DNA from: Nectonema munidae
Lineage: Eukaryota > Nematomorpha > Nectonematoida > Nectonematidae
NCBI GenBank assembly: GCA_030549495.1
Contig: JAUIRK010000960.1
Span: forward strand, 186,001 to 250,000
Direction of reading: 5' to 3'
Length of the DNA: 64,000 bases
Made by a program: the position numbers and the translations under genes. The notes beneath the pieces were generated by a model. The model saw only the letters and a program-made list of their open reading frames with translations, was not told the origin of the DNA and did not search any database. Within the stretch, counting starts at the first letter, position 1. The number at the start of each line of letters is the position of its first letter. This document shows positions 1 to 10,187 of this stretch, in pieces.

Positions 1-142
1 AGAACGCCATACTTATTCTTATATTTTTGATAAATAAAACAACTTGAATAATAAAATTGGCAGCAATAAAAAATAAGGGATCCGTAAAAAAATTTTTTAT
101 TTCGAAAAGACTCCATAACAGAAAAAAGGTTGGGAATCACTG
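1..142. repeat. Right-end fragment of a hAT-type element
   Basis: The stretch ends in GGTTGGGAATCACTGA, whose reverse complement (TCAGTGATTCCCAACC) is the usual look of a hAT terminal inverted repeat. The other end lies left of the window. No coding sequence is visible. The family assignment rests on the terminus alone. Confidence 0.45.
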
Positions 143-654
143 ATTTAGATGTTATTTGCAAATAAAAAATCTGTGTGATGAAAACATAAGTCAGTTGTGC
201 TGAGCTTCTTCTTTACTCTCCTTCTTGCTTTCTTTAAATTTGAATATATTAAATTGCAGAGCTTTTTCGTTTTTGTTTATTTCTTTGAATTTCAAAACTT
301 TAAATCAACGAGGTTTGCGAATTCGGAGTAGCTTTTCTTTATCGAAACTGGGAGTAAGATTTGGGACATATATTCTAAATTTTTAAGTAGTTTGACTCAT
401 ACTCATCCGACATGTTCTCTTCGACTTCACAAGTGTAGACAACTTTAAAAAGTTGTGATAAAATAATAAAATAGTATTTTTCAAAGTGCCATTTCCTACT
501 GAATATTTTGGCTTATTTTTTTTTATATTTAATCGTATTTCTTACACTGTATAATTGTTTTCTATAATAAAAAGGTATATTGTTTTTTCTCCTTAATATA
601 TGAATGATTTTAAGTTGAAGTCAAAATTATCTTTGTATATAACTTAATATTGTG
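143..654. other. AT-rich stretch, no feature
   Basis: I see no coding frame, splice-flanked exon or repeat unit here beyond A/T runs. Confidence 0.5.
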
Positions 655-727
655 AGCATTTTCGTTGGGTACAAAAATCTAGAATTTTTTATGGGGTACG
701 CATCTTTAAAATGATTCAGAACCGCTG
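655..727. repeat. Second hAT-type element end
   Basis: Ends in GATTCAGAACCGCTGATCT; the reverse complement begins CAGCGGTTCTGAATC, followed by a GC-richer subterminal part (GGGGTACGCATC). This resembles the end at 98-142 in orientation and structure. A matching left end is not visible, so this is a solo end or a deleted copy. Confidence 0.4.
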
Positions 728-1127
728 ATCTGATAGAACAGATCCAGATAAACGCAATAGGTAAAAACTCCATAACTAATAATTTTTGATATTGAAGATC
801 ACATCAAAAGTCTTCTTTTTCATTTCTCATTCTTTATCTTATCAATATATATTTTCAATCCTGCATTGGTCCTTGGCTTTGTTAGATATTCTTATCCAAA
901 ATTTCATTCTGAGTACATTCTTTTTATTTCCTATAGTTTTTTGTCTCTGTGTGTGTTTGTGTATGTGTGGGGGCGCGTGCGCAATATATGTTTTTTAGCT
1001 AAGCTTTTTTTGAACATTTATACATAGAATCAACGTAAATAAAAGTAAACTAATAAAATAATAATAATATCGGACCCGAACACTTTATATACTTTAAGAT
1101 CAACTTTATATCGATTTTTTTGTGAAA
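728..1127. other. AT-rich stretch with a GT-rich run
   Basis: Contains a short GTGTGTTTGTGTATGTGTG run around 948-967. The 70-codon open frame across it is low complexity, and I do not regard it as a gene. Confidence 0.5.
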
Positions 1128-1135
1128 ATATTCAT

Positions 1136-3646
1136 TAGGGTGGTCCAAAAAACTGAAAATGATAATTCTTTCTCTCCACAGGGCTAATTTTATTACACTT
1201 CATGAAAAGGAATTACATGCAAAATTTCGTCTCTCTATCTCATCATTTAGGGGTCGCCCCATTTTTTACTTTTTCATCAGGTTGGTCTTTGAGGGTGTCG
1301 GAATGGCCATTCGGTGTTCGTGAACGAGACGGAAGATGAATTGCTTCTGATCCTCATCCTTCGTCAGCGTCGCATTGTACGCCTCTGCCAGGGCCACTCC
1401 ACTTTCAGCTGCGTCGTTCACCACTCTCAGGCTTTTGGCTCTGGCCTGAAAGTCCTCGTACAGCTTGTCGCCCTTCCAAGTCAAAGGATCCATCTGCAGG
1501 AAGCCCTGCTTCGCTTCCTGGGCTCCGCCTTCTTCAGGACGTCAAAAACACGATACGACCTTTTGGTGAAGAAGGCATTAAGGCGGATGTCCCGTGTGTC
1601 TTTGATTTTTGCCCGACGTGGGTGATCTTTAATCGGATTTTCCGTCTTCATCGGGTCACGCAGTCAGCCTTCATCTTGTCTGGAATCGGTCGTCCAACAG
1701 GGAAAAGCCGACCAAGTCTTCCGCCAAGTACCAGAGATGCCGTTGGAGAGCATTGCTCGCGGTTGCAGCGACCTTTATCTTGTTTGTGTACTTCTGGAGT
1801 TCAGTCAGCATCATGATGTCGTTGTGTGGGGGTGGGATGACAGAGGGCTTCGTGCCAAAAGCGGACATACACCAGGGCAATGAACAGCGCCATGACAGTC
1901 GCATTCCGCTCCTCTCGTTTCGTTGCCTTGAACTGGTGTCGGAACAGGAACATTTTGAGGCAGTAGATGCCCTTTGACATCCACCTCGCGTGGTGGATGG
2001 CACCAGGGGCACGAAACGATGGTTGAGTCGTTGTCCCTCCGAGGAACAGGCCTGCGAGCTGCAAGAACTCGAAGTGTCCTCGCGCGGACACTTCGTTGGA
2101 TCAGCCAGGGCAGATGCCAGGTAATCCTTCATCTGGGAGCGGAGCTGCTCTAGTGTCCTTCGAAGAGGGTATCCTCAGCCACTGTGTACCCTTGCTGGTT
2201 AATGGTCGGCCACTCCTTCTGGAAACGTTGAAAAGGGCGACTCGGCCCTCCAGTGTCCCCAAAGACGACTCGAAAGACGTCAGAGAGAACAACTCCAACA
2301 CATGATGGGCATGCCAACATCGCCAACTCCCTTCCAAGACCTTCTTCGATCCGAGCGCATGCGCCCTTGTGGAGGCCAGTGTTGCTTGCAGTTGTATCGA
2401 AGACCAATCCGACTACTTCATTGCGAATCTTCCAAGACTCAAGCAATTCCAGACACGCTGCAGCCTGAGCTTCTCCAGTACTTCGTGCAGCGCTTGGAAT
2501 ACCCAGCAACTTCTCGAATCCTTGACCGGTTACCGGAATCGCAACCCTCTCCACTGTCTTCCCTCCCATCTCCTGCAACATTTTCCCGTCCCAATGCAGG
2601 AGAAGGGGACCAGCTGCGTGAAACTTCTTCCGTGCTTCTTCATCTTGGATTTGGCGTGTGTGACTACGCGACCGCCGTATAGAACTTCGGGACAACGTCA
2701 GATCAGAAATATCGTGGCCCAGGGCTTGTGCAACAGCCCCAGTGACGAACGCAGCACCACGATCTGGGAGATTGACTCTATCTAAGGCGCCGACGACTTC
2801 AGGAGATGTGAAGATGTTCTTGGGCCTCTTTGCAGGAGAACCAGATGTACAGGCAGAAGTTGAAGGTCGGTAGTCGTCATCAGCCTGTGACTCCTCGACG
2901 ATGTGGAGCTGGAACTGAAGGCAGCAGCGGCCCCTTGAACTTTGACCTCGTTCGTCGTATCTCCGCTTGAGAGCAGCTTCTTGCTCATTCTCTTCCCACG
3001 CCTGGCCTCGACTCCAGATTTCTTTGCGTCGATCCCTGCAATGCTGCACGAGAAGACGTCCTCACGCTGCATCTTGAGGAACTCCCTGTCTTCTTCGTTG
3101 GTCATGGTCTGGAGGGCATCGCTTGTGGCAACATCGAAGAGATCCTGAAGGTCATCCAGGAACATCTTCTCCTTGACACGGTCCGACTCTCGCCCACGAG
3201 TCCGGTGTTTCTTGAGCGCTTGGTATTTGTCGTGGGTTCCACGAAGTTTCCTGACGCAAGCATCCACCCGCTGTGTCGGTATCCTGGCCCTCTCCCATAC
3301 GGTGAGGACTTTGCCACATGCCAAGTTCAGGCCTTCCATGACGGTCTTCTTTTCCACGACGTGATGGAACAGGTACAATGACAGCACATCCCGCTTTCTT
3401 GGAAGTCGGGCACATGACAGGGAATCAACAGGCTTCCCGAGAAGCCAACACTCGGGGCTCGAACGATTACTGGTTGCCATATCCTGAAAATAAGAAGAAA
3501 AATGAAAAGTGGGGCGACCTCTAAATATCATTGTATTGTGATGAAATTTTGCACACAAGGAGAAGAATGCAACACCAAAACAATCAGTGGTGTGGAGAAA
3601 GGATCAGTGCACTATGAAATTTTACCTCCCGTTCTGGACCACCCTA
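1136..3646 (-). mobile_element. DDE DNA transposon, TIR TAGGGTGGTCC, 8-bp TSD
   Basis: The ends are TAGGGTGGTCCA at 1136 and its inverse at 3635-3646, flanked by a perfect 8-bp duplication ATATTCAT (1128-1135 and 3647-3654). Similarity between the arms continues inward: both carry a GGTCGCCCCA block (about 1252 and inverted about 3513) and an AAAATTTC block, giving arms of roughly 120 bp. The 2.5 kb body is clearly GC-richer than its surroundings, which suggests a later arrival than the AT-rich flank. One minus-strand transposase gene fills it. The TAGGG terminus and the 8-bp duplication match hAT habits, but the protein does not look like a hAT transposase, so I leave the superfamily open. 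Confidence 0.85.
1266..3480 (-). pseudogene. Broken DDE transposase of an unnamed animal family
   Basis: The frame starts at ATG 3480 (MATSNRSSPECW) and runs through an N-terminal helical region with LQDLFDVATSDALQ and NEEDREFLKMQRED, a Lys/Arg-rich linker, then an RNase H-like core. The core holds the first Asp in LLLHWDGKML, the second in GLVFDTTASNTG, and the acidic third residue in VVNDAAESGVAL, near the C-terminus ending at 1266. This protein type recurs in arthropod and cnidarian genomes; I know it by its conserved phrases, not by a superfamily name. It is a pseudogene: the frame changes near 2925, 2168, 2078 and 1830, and 1500-1671 is unreadable. Near 2305-2325 two small deletions compensate each other and turn the conserved Cys-x-His-His block into CPSCVGVV, so the copy cannot be active. 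GC-rich codons contrast with host exons nearby. Confidence 0.8.
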
Positions 3647-3654
3647 ATATTCAT

Positions 3655-4619
3655 TTTACTTGTTTATATCTATATTCATTATATATATTTATAAAGTTGT
3701 TGTCTTTTTTGTCGAGGGCAATGTACGCAAGCTCTATCATTTAATTTGATAAAAACTTGTACATAACTTAGTTTTAATAATAATTCATGGCCGTCTATGT
3801 TACGATAGGAAAAGGAAATTCTTATTTTAAGTCCATTTTTCTCCCGGAAAATCGTATCCGAATAAAGATATTGTATTTAAAAACAATATTTATTTATATT
3901 GTTTATATATATACTATATTATATAATAGTTGTATTTAATAAAGTTATAACAGGGCGAAATATATTAATGCTAAATTGAATATTGTGAAAAAACCTGATG
4001 TGATATAACAGTTTTAGTACTAAATTTGAAATCAACGTGTGATAAAGGGTGAAATTCACCTGTTAAATTGAAAACAATTTCTTGGCTGTGCTTTTATGTA
4101 ATTATAATACTTCTTTATTAATTTTTTTAATAGTTAAAGTTAAATATTTTGAAGGTGTAATTTACAAACATTGGTTTTTCTCCAACTTCTGGAGTAAGAC
4201 AGTTTCTTTGCGGAATGAATACGTTGCTATCTCCAACAATTTGGTTATTAGAACAAGTATATATACTTGCTCTAAAATTTTCCTAAGATTTTTAAATGAG
4301 CAAGCACCGTAGCGCTTGGGGCGCCTCTTTATTAACACATATTGCACAAGAAACTATAGAGCACAAAAAATATACAATTAAAAATTTACATGTGATATTT
4401 CTTTATCATCCAAAAACTCTCTCATTCACACTGTAGAAAAACGATTTCTCTAATTCGATTCACATTTATATAAAAAAAATTGAGAATAGCTATATCTTCG
4501 TCTATTGGTATCTGACGTAGTTATCGTAACTAATTGATTGACAATTTGCATATCCCTTTTAATCAATTGATTAAAATATTAACTAATAAGGTAATTCGTT
4601 TAAAGATTTTCACTTTTAC
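3655..4619. other. AT-rich stretch, no feature
   Basis: No coding frame of substance and no repeat that I can match elsewhere in the window. A short minus-strand open frame around 4162-4347 shows no recognisable motif. Confidence 0.45.
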
Positions 4620-5820
4620 CTCATTTTTACACTGTAATGTCCAAAAAGAAGTACAGAAATGAAAAACATTGACGATATTGTTTTAAAAAATTATCTTAAA
4701 TTTGAAGGATATTTTTAATGGGAATTTTATCCTCAATCAAAAACAAGTTTCTTGATTTTAGTTTTTTAAGAAAATTGATATAATTCCACACATTCTTGCA
4801 CCCTAATTGCGAAAACTAAGTCCTGAAATGAACTCACCATCGTAATAGAAATTTTTTTAAGTGTAATTATTTAAAATATGAAAGTATCTTTATGAGATAA
4901 TTTTCAGGCCTACATCACTAATTCTATTTGCACCTTGTCACATTTCTTCACAGTGATGGTCAAAACTTAGCCAAAAATGGGTTTAAGTCAATTTTTGAAG
5001 AAAAAATTCTGACAAAACTAAAAATTTGATTGAAATTTTGTTTGATATATTTTTAAAAAGTATAGATTTTATTTAAAATGTATAGATTCACTTTTTGGAT
5101 ACACTTTTTTAAACGTAACCACAAATTTAATTTACACTTTTAGACATTTTCAAACTTAAAACTGAGTTGGGAAATGGAATCAGCATGATCCATTTGGTAT
5201 AAAAATATTCTGTGTTTAAAATTTAATATTCCTGGAGAAAATTCTCAGTCGTAAACCGCAAATTCGAATGACACTTTCAGACATTTTGAAAACGTAATTG
5301 CGAAAAATAATTGCGCACTTTAAATAGGCATGGTTGATTTAATATATAAAAAATACTTTTTTTTTTAATTTGATTCTATTCTTAGACACAATTTTCATAC
5401 GTAAACCCCAAATTATGAAAACTGACTCTAGAAATGAAATCAGCATGGTCGATTTGGTATAAAAAAATTAATGTTTTCGTAAGCAATTTTATCATCAATC
5501 AAAATTTTGATTGATATTTGCTACAAAGTTGCCATGTTTATAGGAAAAATATGCATGCATAGTTGTTATATGCTCCAATATATAAATATGATTATAAATT
5601 TTCAGGAGTGTATTATAAACACTAAGTAATAAGTTATAGACATTATAATATCAAATTCCTTTTGAAAAAATGTATATTTGATTTTGATTGACAGTTTTTG
5701 ACACGAACGGGTCATTCAACTATCATGAAAATAGTATTAAAAGATGCAGCTAGCGATTTTAGGAAAAGTTACAAAGTTTGAAGGCATATAATTCAGCTAA
5801 TTTTGTACAATAGAAGTTTT
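4620..5820. repeat. Dispersed repeat with degenerate ~115-155-bp units
   Basis: A phrase close to GAAATCAGCATGGTCGATTTGG recurs around 5168-5200, 5325-5340 and 5427-5460, each time followed by TATAAAAA, and CGTAAACC-type blocks recur between them. The downstream part (5660-5820, TTTTGATTGACAGTTTTTGA to AATTCAGC-AATTTTGTACAAT) matches 49760-49905 closely. The family therefore has at least two copies here, and the second lies inside the hAT-like element at 49118-51669. No coding potential. Confidence 0.65.
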
Positions 5821-6088
5821 AGTTGGGGGGGGGGGTATAGTAAAATATATCTATTATATGGGAGCACGAGATTTCATCGACGCCCAAAATGATATTTCTT
5901 TGACAACCATAAAACTTTAAATTTAATATTTTGTGAATAATAAATGTAACAACGATTTTCCCTAATTTGATTATGCAGCTTGTTTGTCTTAGTAATAATT
6001 ACTAACCAATGCGTTTATAATACTTTTTTAAGTTAATAATCATTAAATCTCGTTTTGTTTATGAAATCGTGTCTTTTTCTTTTCACAG
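5821..6088. other. Intron end with a G-run
   Basis: Holds an 11-12 base G-run at about 5825 and then AT-rich DNA leading into the polypyrimidine tract and CACAG acceptor of the next exon. Confidence 0.5.
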
Positions 6089-6357
6089 GCTTAGTGGAAA
6101 TCAACGCCAGTAATTGGACACAGAAAAAGCTCTCGTGTATCACTAAAACAAGCAAGCACATGCTCGATGTGTTGAGGGCATCTTCCATTACTGCTGAGCG
6201 TAAAGTTGCGAATGCCGATGATCTATTGCCTGCCCTCATATTTATCATCATCAAAGTTAATCCTCCTTTAATCAAGTCCAACTTGGAGTACATCAACAAA
6301 TTTTGTCACCCCACTCGTGTTTTAACTGGGGAATCTGCCTACTATTTCACCAACTTT
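6089..6357 (+). CDS. Rabex-5: Rabex-5-like Rab5 GEF, VPS9 domain exon
   Basis: This exon encodes most of a VPS9 domain, the catalytic unit that exchanges GDP for GTP on Rab5-family GTPases on early endosomes. It reads KKLSCITKTSKHMLDVLR, then ANADDLLPALIFIIIKVNPP, LIKSNLEYINKFCHPTRVL, and TGESAYYFTNF. The ADD and YYFTN signatures hold the Asp and Tyr known to be needed for exchange in human RABGEF1 (Asp313, Tyr354). The exon is bounded by TTTTCACAG before 6089 and GTATTA after 6357. It starts in phase 1 and ends in phase 0; 269 bases plus one carried base give 90 codons. Upstream exons (A20 zinc finger, ubiquitin-binding part) are not recognisable in 1-6088. Rabex-5 is the best VPS9 match by phrase; other VPS9 proteins (RIN, ALS2, VARP) fit less well. 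Confidence 0.85.
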
Positions 6358-6520
6358 GTATTATTCTCGTTCTTATCTTTTTTTCTCATAGAGGAGATGT
6401 ATATTACTTACAGTAAAACATTATAATTAATTTATCACATAAAAAGTTATCTAAGTCCTGCTGCATGGTATATAAAGCAAGGATTCTAATATGGATGGAT
6501 GTACAGCAGGGGCGCACATC

Positions 6521-6546
6521 CGGGGGGGGGGGGGGGGGGGGGGGGG

Positions 6547-6584
<38 letters not shown>

Positions 6585-6614
6585 CCCCCCAATGTGTTTT
6601 CAGGGGGGGGGGGG
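6521..6614. repeat. Very long G-runs followed by C-run
   Basis: Two G-runs of roughly 24 and 33 bases broken by CC, then about ten C, then a further G-run around 6603-6614, directly inside the left end of the element. Such DNA folds readily into G-quadruplexes and is prone to sequencing and assembly error, so the run lengths should not be trusted. The proline-rich open frames on the minus strand come only from this run. Confidence 0.8.
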
Positions 6615-7013
6615 CGAAAATGACCTTCGCCCCCCAATAATTTTCTATAAGTAAGAGTTGCTGCTTGTTTATAAAACATGTATGATGATCGCATAGAAGG
6701 AATGCAGACTTTCGAATCAATCAAACATCATGGCAAGCTGCTCTTAAATTCCTATCGAACATATTTTACAGACGATGTGTGAGAGCTATATAATAATAAT
6801 CCATTGCTTCAATATGCACACAGGTCACAGAGCAAACACATGTTGATGATCCACTAGATTTTCTCATCTTCTGTCACAGTGATTCTATTTCTCGTTCTCT
6901 CTCCTCTGTTTTTCTCTTCCGCTTTCTCTGCTAAAACTTAATCATCACTCAAGCTCTCTTCTTTCATTCAAGCCCTCTTCTTTTGTTAAGCTCTCTTCTC
7001 TCCGGTGACGTAG

Positions 7014-7199
7014 CTAGGCTGGGGCATGAGGAGCCGTGCCCACACTCCTATGTACCGCATGGTGCCCCCATGCATCTTAGCCTTATCTGTTTTTAAAAAT
7101 TTCTCCAATGAAAGGATCAAGAAAGTATAAATAATGTTGCGCAAGTTTTTTGTTTTTAAATTGTGCCCCTTCTATCAACTTTTTTTTGACTACACCACT
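7014..7199. mobile_element. Miniature element, TIR GTGRCGTAGC, copy 1
   Basis: The left end GGTGACGTAGCTAGGC pairs with right end GACTACACCACTG. It is about 186 bp and is homologous to 14244-14437. Because it occupies the same place in both copies of the host composite, it was probably inside the ancestral element before that element spread. Confidence 0.65.
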
Positions 7200-7695
7200 G
7201 CTCCTGTCTAATTTGCATTTAGAGTTAAATTAAAATAGTTTTCAATCGTTACAATTTTATATCAATAAATATTGTTAGACTCGCGCTAAGAATTTTTTTA
7301 AACAAAAGTCACTTAATCTTTATCACTACATTTGCTACATTTTGTAACATTTGAAAACTTTAATTTTTTCAAGTCAAGAAATTTTTTTGAATAGTTATTT
7401 GGGAATGAATATTTTGATTATCTATTCGGTTTAAAAGCAAGAATACTCTATTTGCTTAATATTTGAGCAGAGATATTTTTTATAATGTTCGATTTTTGAA
7501 TTTTATAAGTAACTGTACATAATCAAATCACTTTTTTTAAGAAAATTTGTTGATTATTATAATAAAAATATAATATCGAAACAATGTTTCAGTTGTTAAA
7601 AATGTACTTGATCTATTTATGACAGCTGACAGAATTTTATTTATAGATAGACGCAATGATTTTCTTTTTTCGTATACTTTGATTTATGTTAATTT

Positions 7696-8047
7696 GGTCC
7701 TCGGACATTTCGCCCCATTATTTTCATAAGACATGGACAATTAGCCCCATTATTTTTATAAGACAGTTCGTCCCATGGACAATTCACCCCATTATTTTCA
7801 TAAGACATTTTGTTTCATGGACAATTCGCCCCATTATTTTCATAAGACATTTTGTCTCATGGACAATTCTAAAAAATTAAGAGATAAATTGATTAATTTG
7901 AAATAATTTAATAGAGATAAAATAAACAAGAATATAAAAATTTTAAATAATTTTACAGATATAATAAGCAAAGGTGGATGAAACTAATAGCCTATGAGGC
8001 AATTTGTCAGGGGGCAAATTGTCTATGGGGCGAAATGTCTGTCGACC
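7696..8047. mobile_element. Fold-back element with GACATTTCGCCCCAT arms
   Basis: The left arm begins GGTCCTCGGACATTTCGCCC; the right arm inverted begins GGTCGACAGACATTTCGCCC. The flanks GTTAATTT and GTTATTTA are an imperfect duplication. The related copies at 15110 and 50540 read straight through this site, which confirms an insertion. The arms are made of repeated phrases and there is no coding sequence. The long, repeat-built arms suggest a Mutator-like non-autonomous element, which is inference. Confidence 0.65.
7703..7870 (+). repeat. 42-bp tandem units inside fold-back arm
   Basis: The phrase GGACAATTCGCCCCATTATT starts at 7735, 7777, 7819 and (truncated) 7861, spaced 42 bp. A shorter first unit begins at 7703. 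The translated open frame over this stretch is simply the repeat. Confidence 0.8.
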
Positions 8048-8280
8048 GTTATTTAAATAATTTTTTAATTATAAGGGCTGCTACTTAAACGTTGGCTTTT
8101 GCTGCTTATAAAAAGTTGAAAATCTCGAATAAACTCTAATTCTTTATGCCCCTATTATTTTGAAATTATTCTGAGAACAGACGGTTCCATTTTAAAATAG
8201 TGAAAATTGCTTTATTAGTTTATTTTGTTTCCTTTCTCTCTTATGTTAATTATGTAGCAAATTTTTCAATTTTGAGTAAA

Positions 8281-8432
8281 AGGTAAGGTGCAGCGAGTGT
8301 TGACAAGGCACTGATGTACCGCTTATGTCAAACTATGAACAAATTCGTATCGATGAGGAATCGAATCCAAAGGCTTTCGTGCTATGTCCATCATCTCAAC
8401 CAACCTGCCATGCCACCCATCGAGTATGCTGC
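8281..8432 (-). repeat. tRNA-derived SINE, subfamily B
   Basis: On the minus strand the head GGTGGCATGGCAGGTTGGTT and a B-box-like GGATTCGATTCC resemble an RNA polymerase III tRNA promoter. The body CATAGTTTGACATAAGCGG and the tail CACCTTACCTTTT follow. It is a close relative of 50885-51046, at the same place in the other composite copy. Confidence 0.65.
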
Positions 8433-8951
8433 AGGGGATACGTCAAATTAGTTTTCAAAAAACTTAAGTTATGCTGTAAAATTTTTAGTTTTTGTTGAAG
8501 CTCTATAACTTTTTCTGATAGACTTTTTTCCTTAAAAGTTATTATAAAAGGCAAATCATTGCAAAATGTTAACAGTTATTTTACTTTTTGTAGCTTGTAT
8601 CAATTTAGCTTTTAAACTATTTTTGAATGATGCTGAGTAAAATGAAATAATGCGATCTTAATTTTTTGTTTTATTTTTGTTTGCACAATTATAACTTCGT
8701 TTTATACCCTTGCCCCTGAATCAATCACATTTTTTCATATAAACATTGCAGGGTGTCTAGTAGACTCTTTGCCTTTAGACTACATTCACTCATATAAAAC
8801 TATCCAACCTTGAGTTATTTGTTTTCTCTATGAATCAGATATCCTTTCATCAATTCCTGTAATGTGTCTGGTAGACTACATCATTTTTCAAATGAAAAGC
8901 CTATTCCACCCCCTAACATTTTAGGATTTTTTTAACTAGTGTATATTCGAT

Positions 8952-9546
8952 GGTTGTATGTAAAAATGCCCCCAGAAAAAATGTCATTGGAAAAAATGCC
9001 TCCAGAAAAAATGCCCCCTAATTTTTGATTTTCAGGATTTTATATAATTATATAAATATTTTTATTTGGTACCGTTTTGAAAGGCTAAATTTCTAAAATT
9101 TCTTAATCTATAGGGTTTTTTCTTTATAAAGTTCTTGAAAATAATAGCAAAGGTGCAGATTTGTGGAAATGTGTTCTTAAAATCAGTTATAATACAAATT
9201 ATATTTAGAAAGTGTTCTGATACACACAAAGTCCAAAAATATTTGCTGTTTTATAAAAAAAAATTTTGTATTTAAAAAATTGTCGTATGCTGAGTTTTTT
9301 AGTTTACTTTAATTAAATTTGAAATGTTTTAGATGAAAAGTTAACTTTTTTTTTACAAAAAAAATCTTTATTTGACATATCTTTTTTTTAATTTTAATTA
9401 ATAATTTTTTTGTGTTGGGGCATTTTTTCTTAATTTTAAATTGGGCCATTTTTTTCGGGGGCATTTTTTCCTACTTTTTAATTGGGTGCATTTTTTCCCA
9501 CTTTTTAATTGGGAGCATTTTTTCCGGAGGCATTTTTTCTGCGCAC
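8952..9546. mobile_element. Fold-back element built of AAAAAATGCCCCC phrases
   Basis: The flanks are a perfect 10-bp duplication TATATTCGAT (8942-8951 and 9547-9556). The left arm repeats GAAAAAATGCC(C/T)CC; the right arm is the inverse, with GGCATTTTTTC repeated from about 9418. The equivalent site at 51474 in the other composite lacks the insert. The 9-10 bp duplication fits Mutator-like elements. No coding content beyond repeat translation. Confidence 0.8.
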
Positions 9547-9566
9547 TATATTCGATATGCAAATTT

Positions 9567-10140
9567 AATTAAAATATTTTCGCTGGAAGTATAGTATTTA
9601 AATTCACCAATTTTGTAAAAAAAAATATAAAGTAGTCTTATAAATTTAGGACTTTAGGTCCTAAATTTTAGACTTTAGGTCTCCCGTGGTATTTCCAGAC
9701 CACTAATTTTGAAAATTGCAAGAAAAAAATTTCTCCCCCCCCCCCCCATAATTTTGAGGATGTGCGCTCCTGCCTTAGGTCCTAAATTTTAGACTTTAGG
9801 TCTCCCGTGGTATTTCCAGACCACTAATTTTGAAAATTGTAAGAAAAAAATTAAAATATTTTCGCTGGAAGTATAGTATTTAAATTCACCAATTTTGTAA
9901 AAAAAAATATAAAGTAGTCTTATAAATTTAGGACTTTAGGTCCTAAATTTTAGACTTTAGGTCTCCCGTGGTATTTCCAGACCACTAATTTTGAAAATTG
10001 CAAGAAAAAATTTCCCCCCCCCCCCCCCCCATAATTTTGAGGATGTGCACCCCTGCTTTAGGTCCTAAATTTTAGACTTTAGGTCTCTCGTGGTATTTCC
10101 AGACCACTAATTTTGAAAATTGTAAGAAAAAAATTTCCCC
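9567..10140 (+). repeat. 282-bp tandem duplication of composite right end
   Basis: AATTAAAATATTTTCGCTGG occurs at 9567 and 9849. Each unit itself carries a near-duplicate sub-block with TTAGGTCCTAAATTTTAGAC and CCAGACCACTAATTTTGAAA, followed by a C-run and GAGGATGTGCGC. As a result the element terminus occurs three times (9758-9772, 10041-10055, 10165-10179). Confidence 0.8.
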
Positions 10141-10187
10141 CCCCCCCCCCCCCAATAATTTTGAGGCTGTGCGCCCCTAATGTACAG

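Larger units (their letters stand above)
6507..10179. mobile_element. hAT-like non-autonomous composite, copy 1
   Basis: The left end is CAGGGGCGCACATCC (6507). The right end is GGCTGTGCGCCCCTA (10165-10179), and both are flanked by a perfect 8-bp duplication ATGTACAG (6499-6506 and 10180-10187). The 3673-bp body codes for nothing. It carries long G/C runs just inside each end, a miniature element (7014-7199), a fold-back insertion (7696-8047), a minus-strand SINE (8281-8432), a second fold-back insertion (8952-9546) and a tandemly duplicated right end (9567-10140). The body shares long blocks with 13900-15650 and with the complete copy at 49118-51669. The 8-bp duplication and CAGGGG end place it with hAT elements. 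Confidence 0.85.

Noticed and set aside
786-998. 70-codon plus-strand frame with hydrophobic start
   Set aside because: Low-complexity T/GT-rich DNA with no splice or codon support.
6404-6724. Proline-rich minus-strand open frames
   Set aside because: They are translations of the long G-runs and have no other support.
7686-7880. 64-codon frame with repeated PIIFIRHFVSWTI-like units
   Set aside because: It is the translation of the 42-bp tandem repeat in a fold-back arm.
8281-8432. tRNA gene at the B-box-bearing sequences
   Set aside because: The heads do not fold as a complete tRNA and continue into a shared body and ACCTTT tail present at six loci; they are SINEs.
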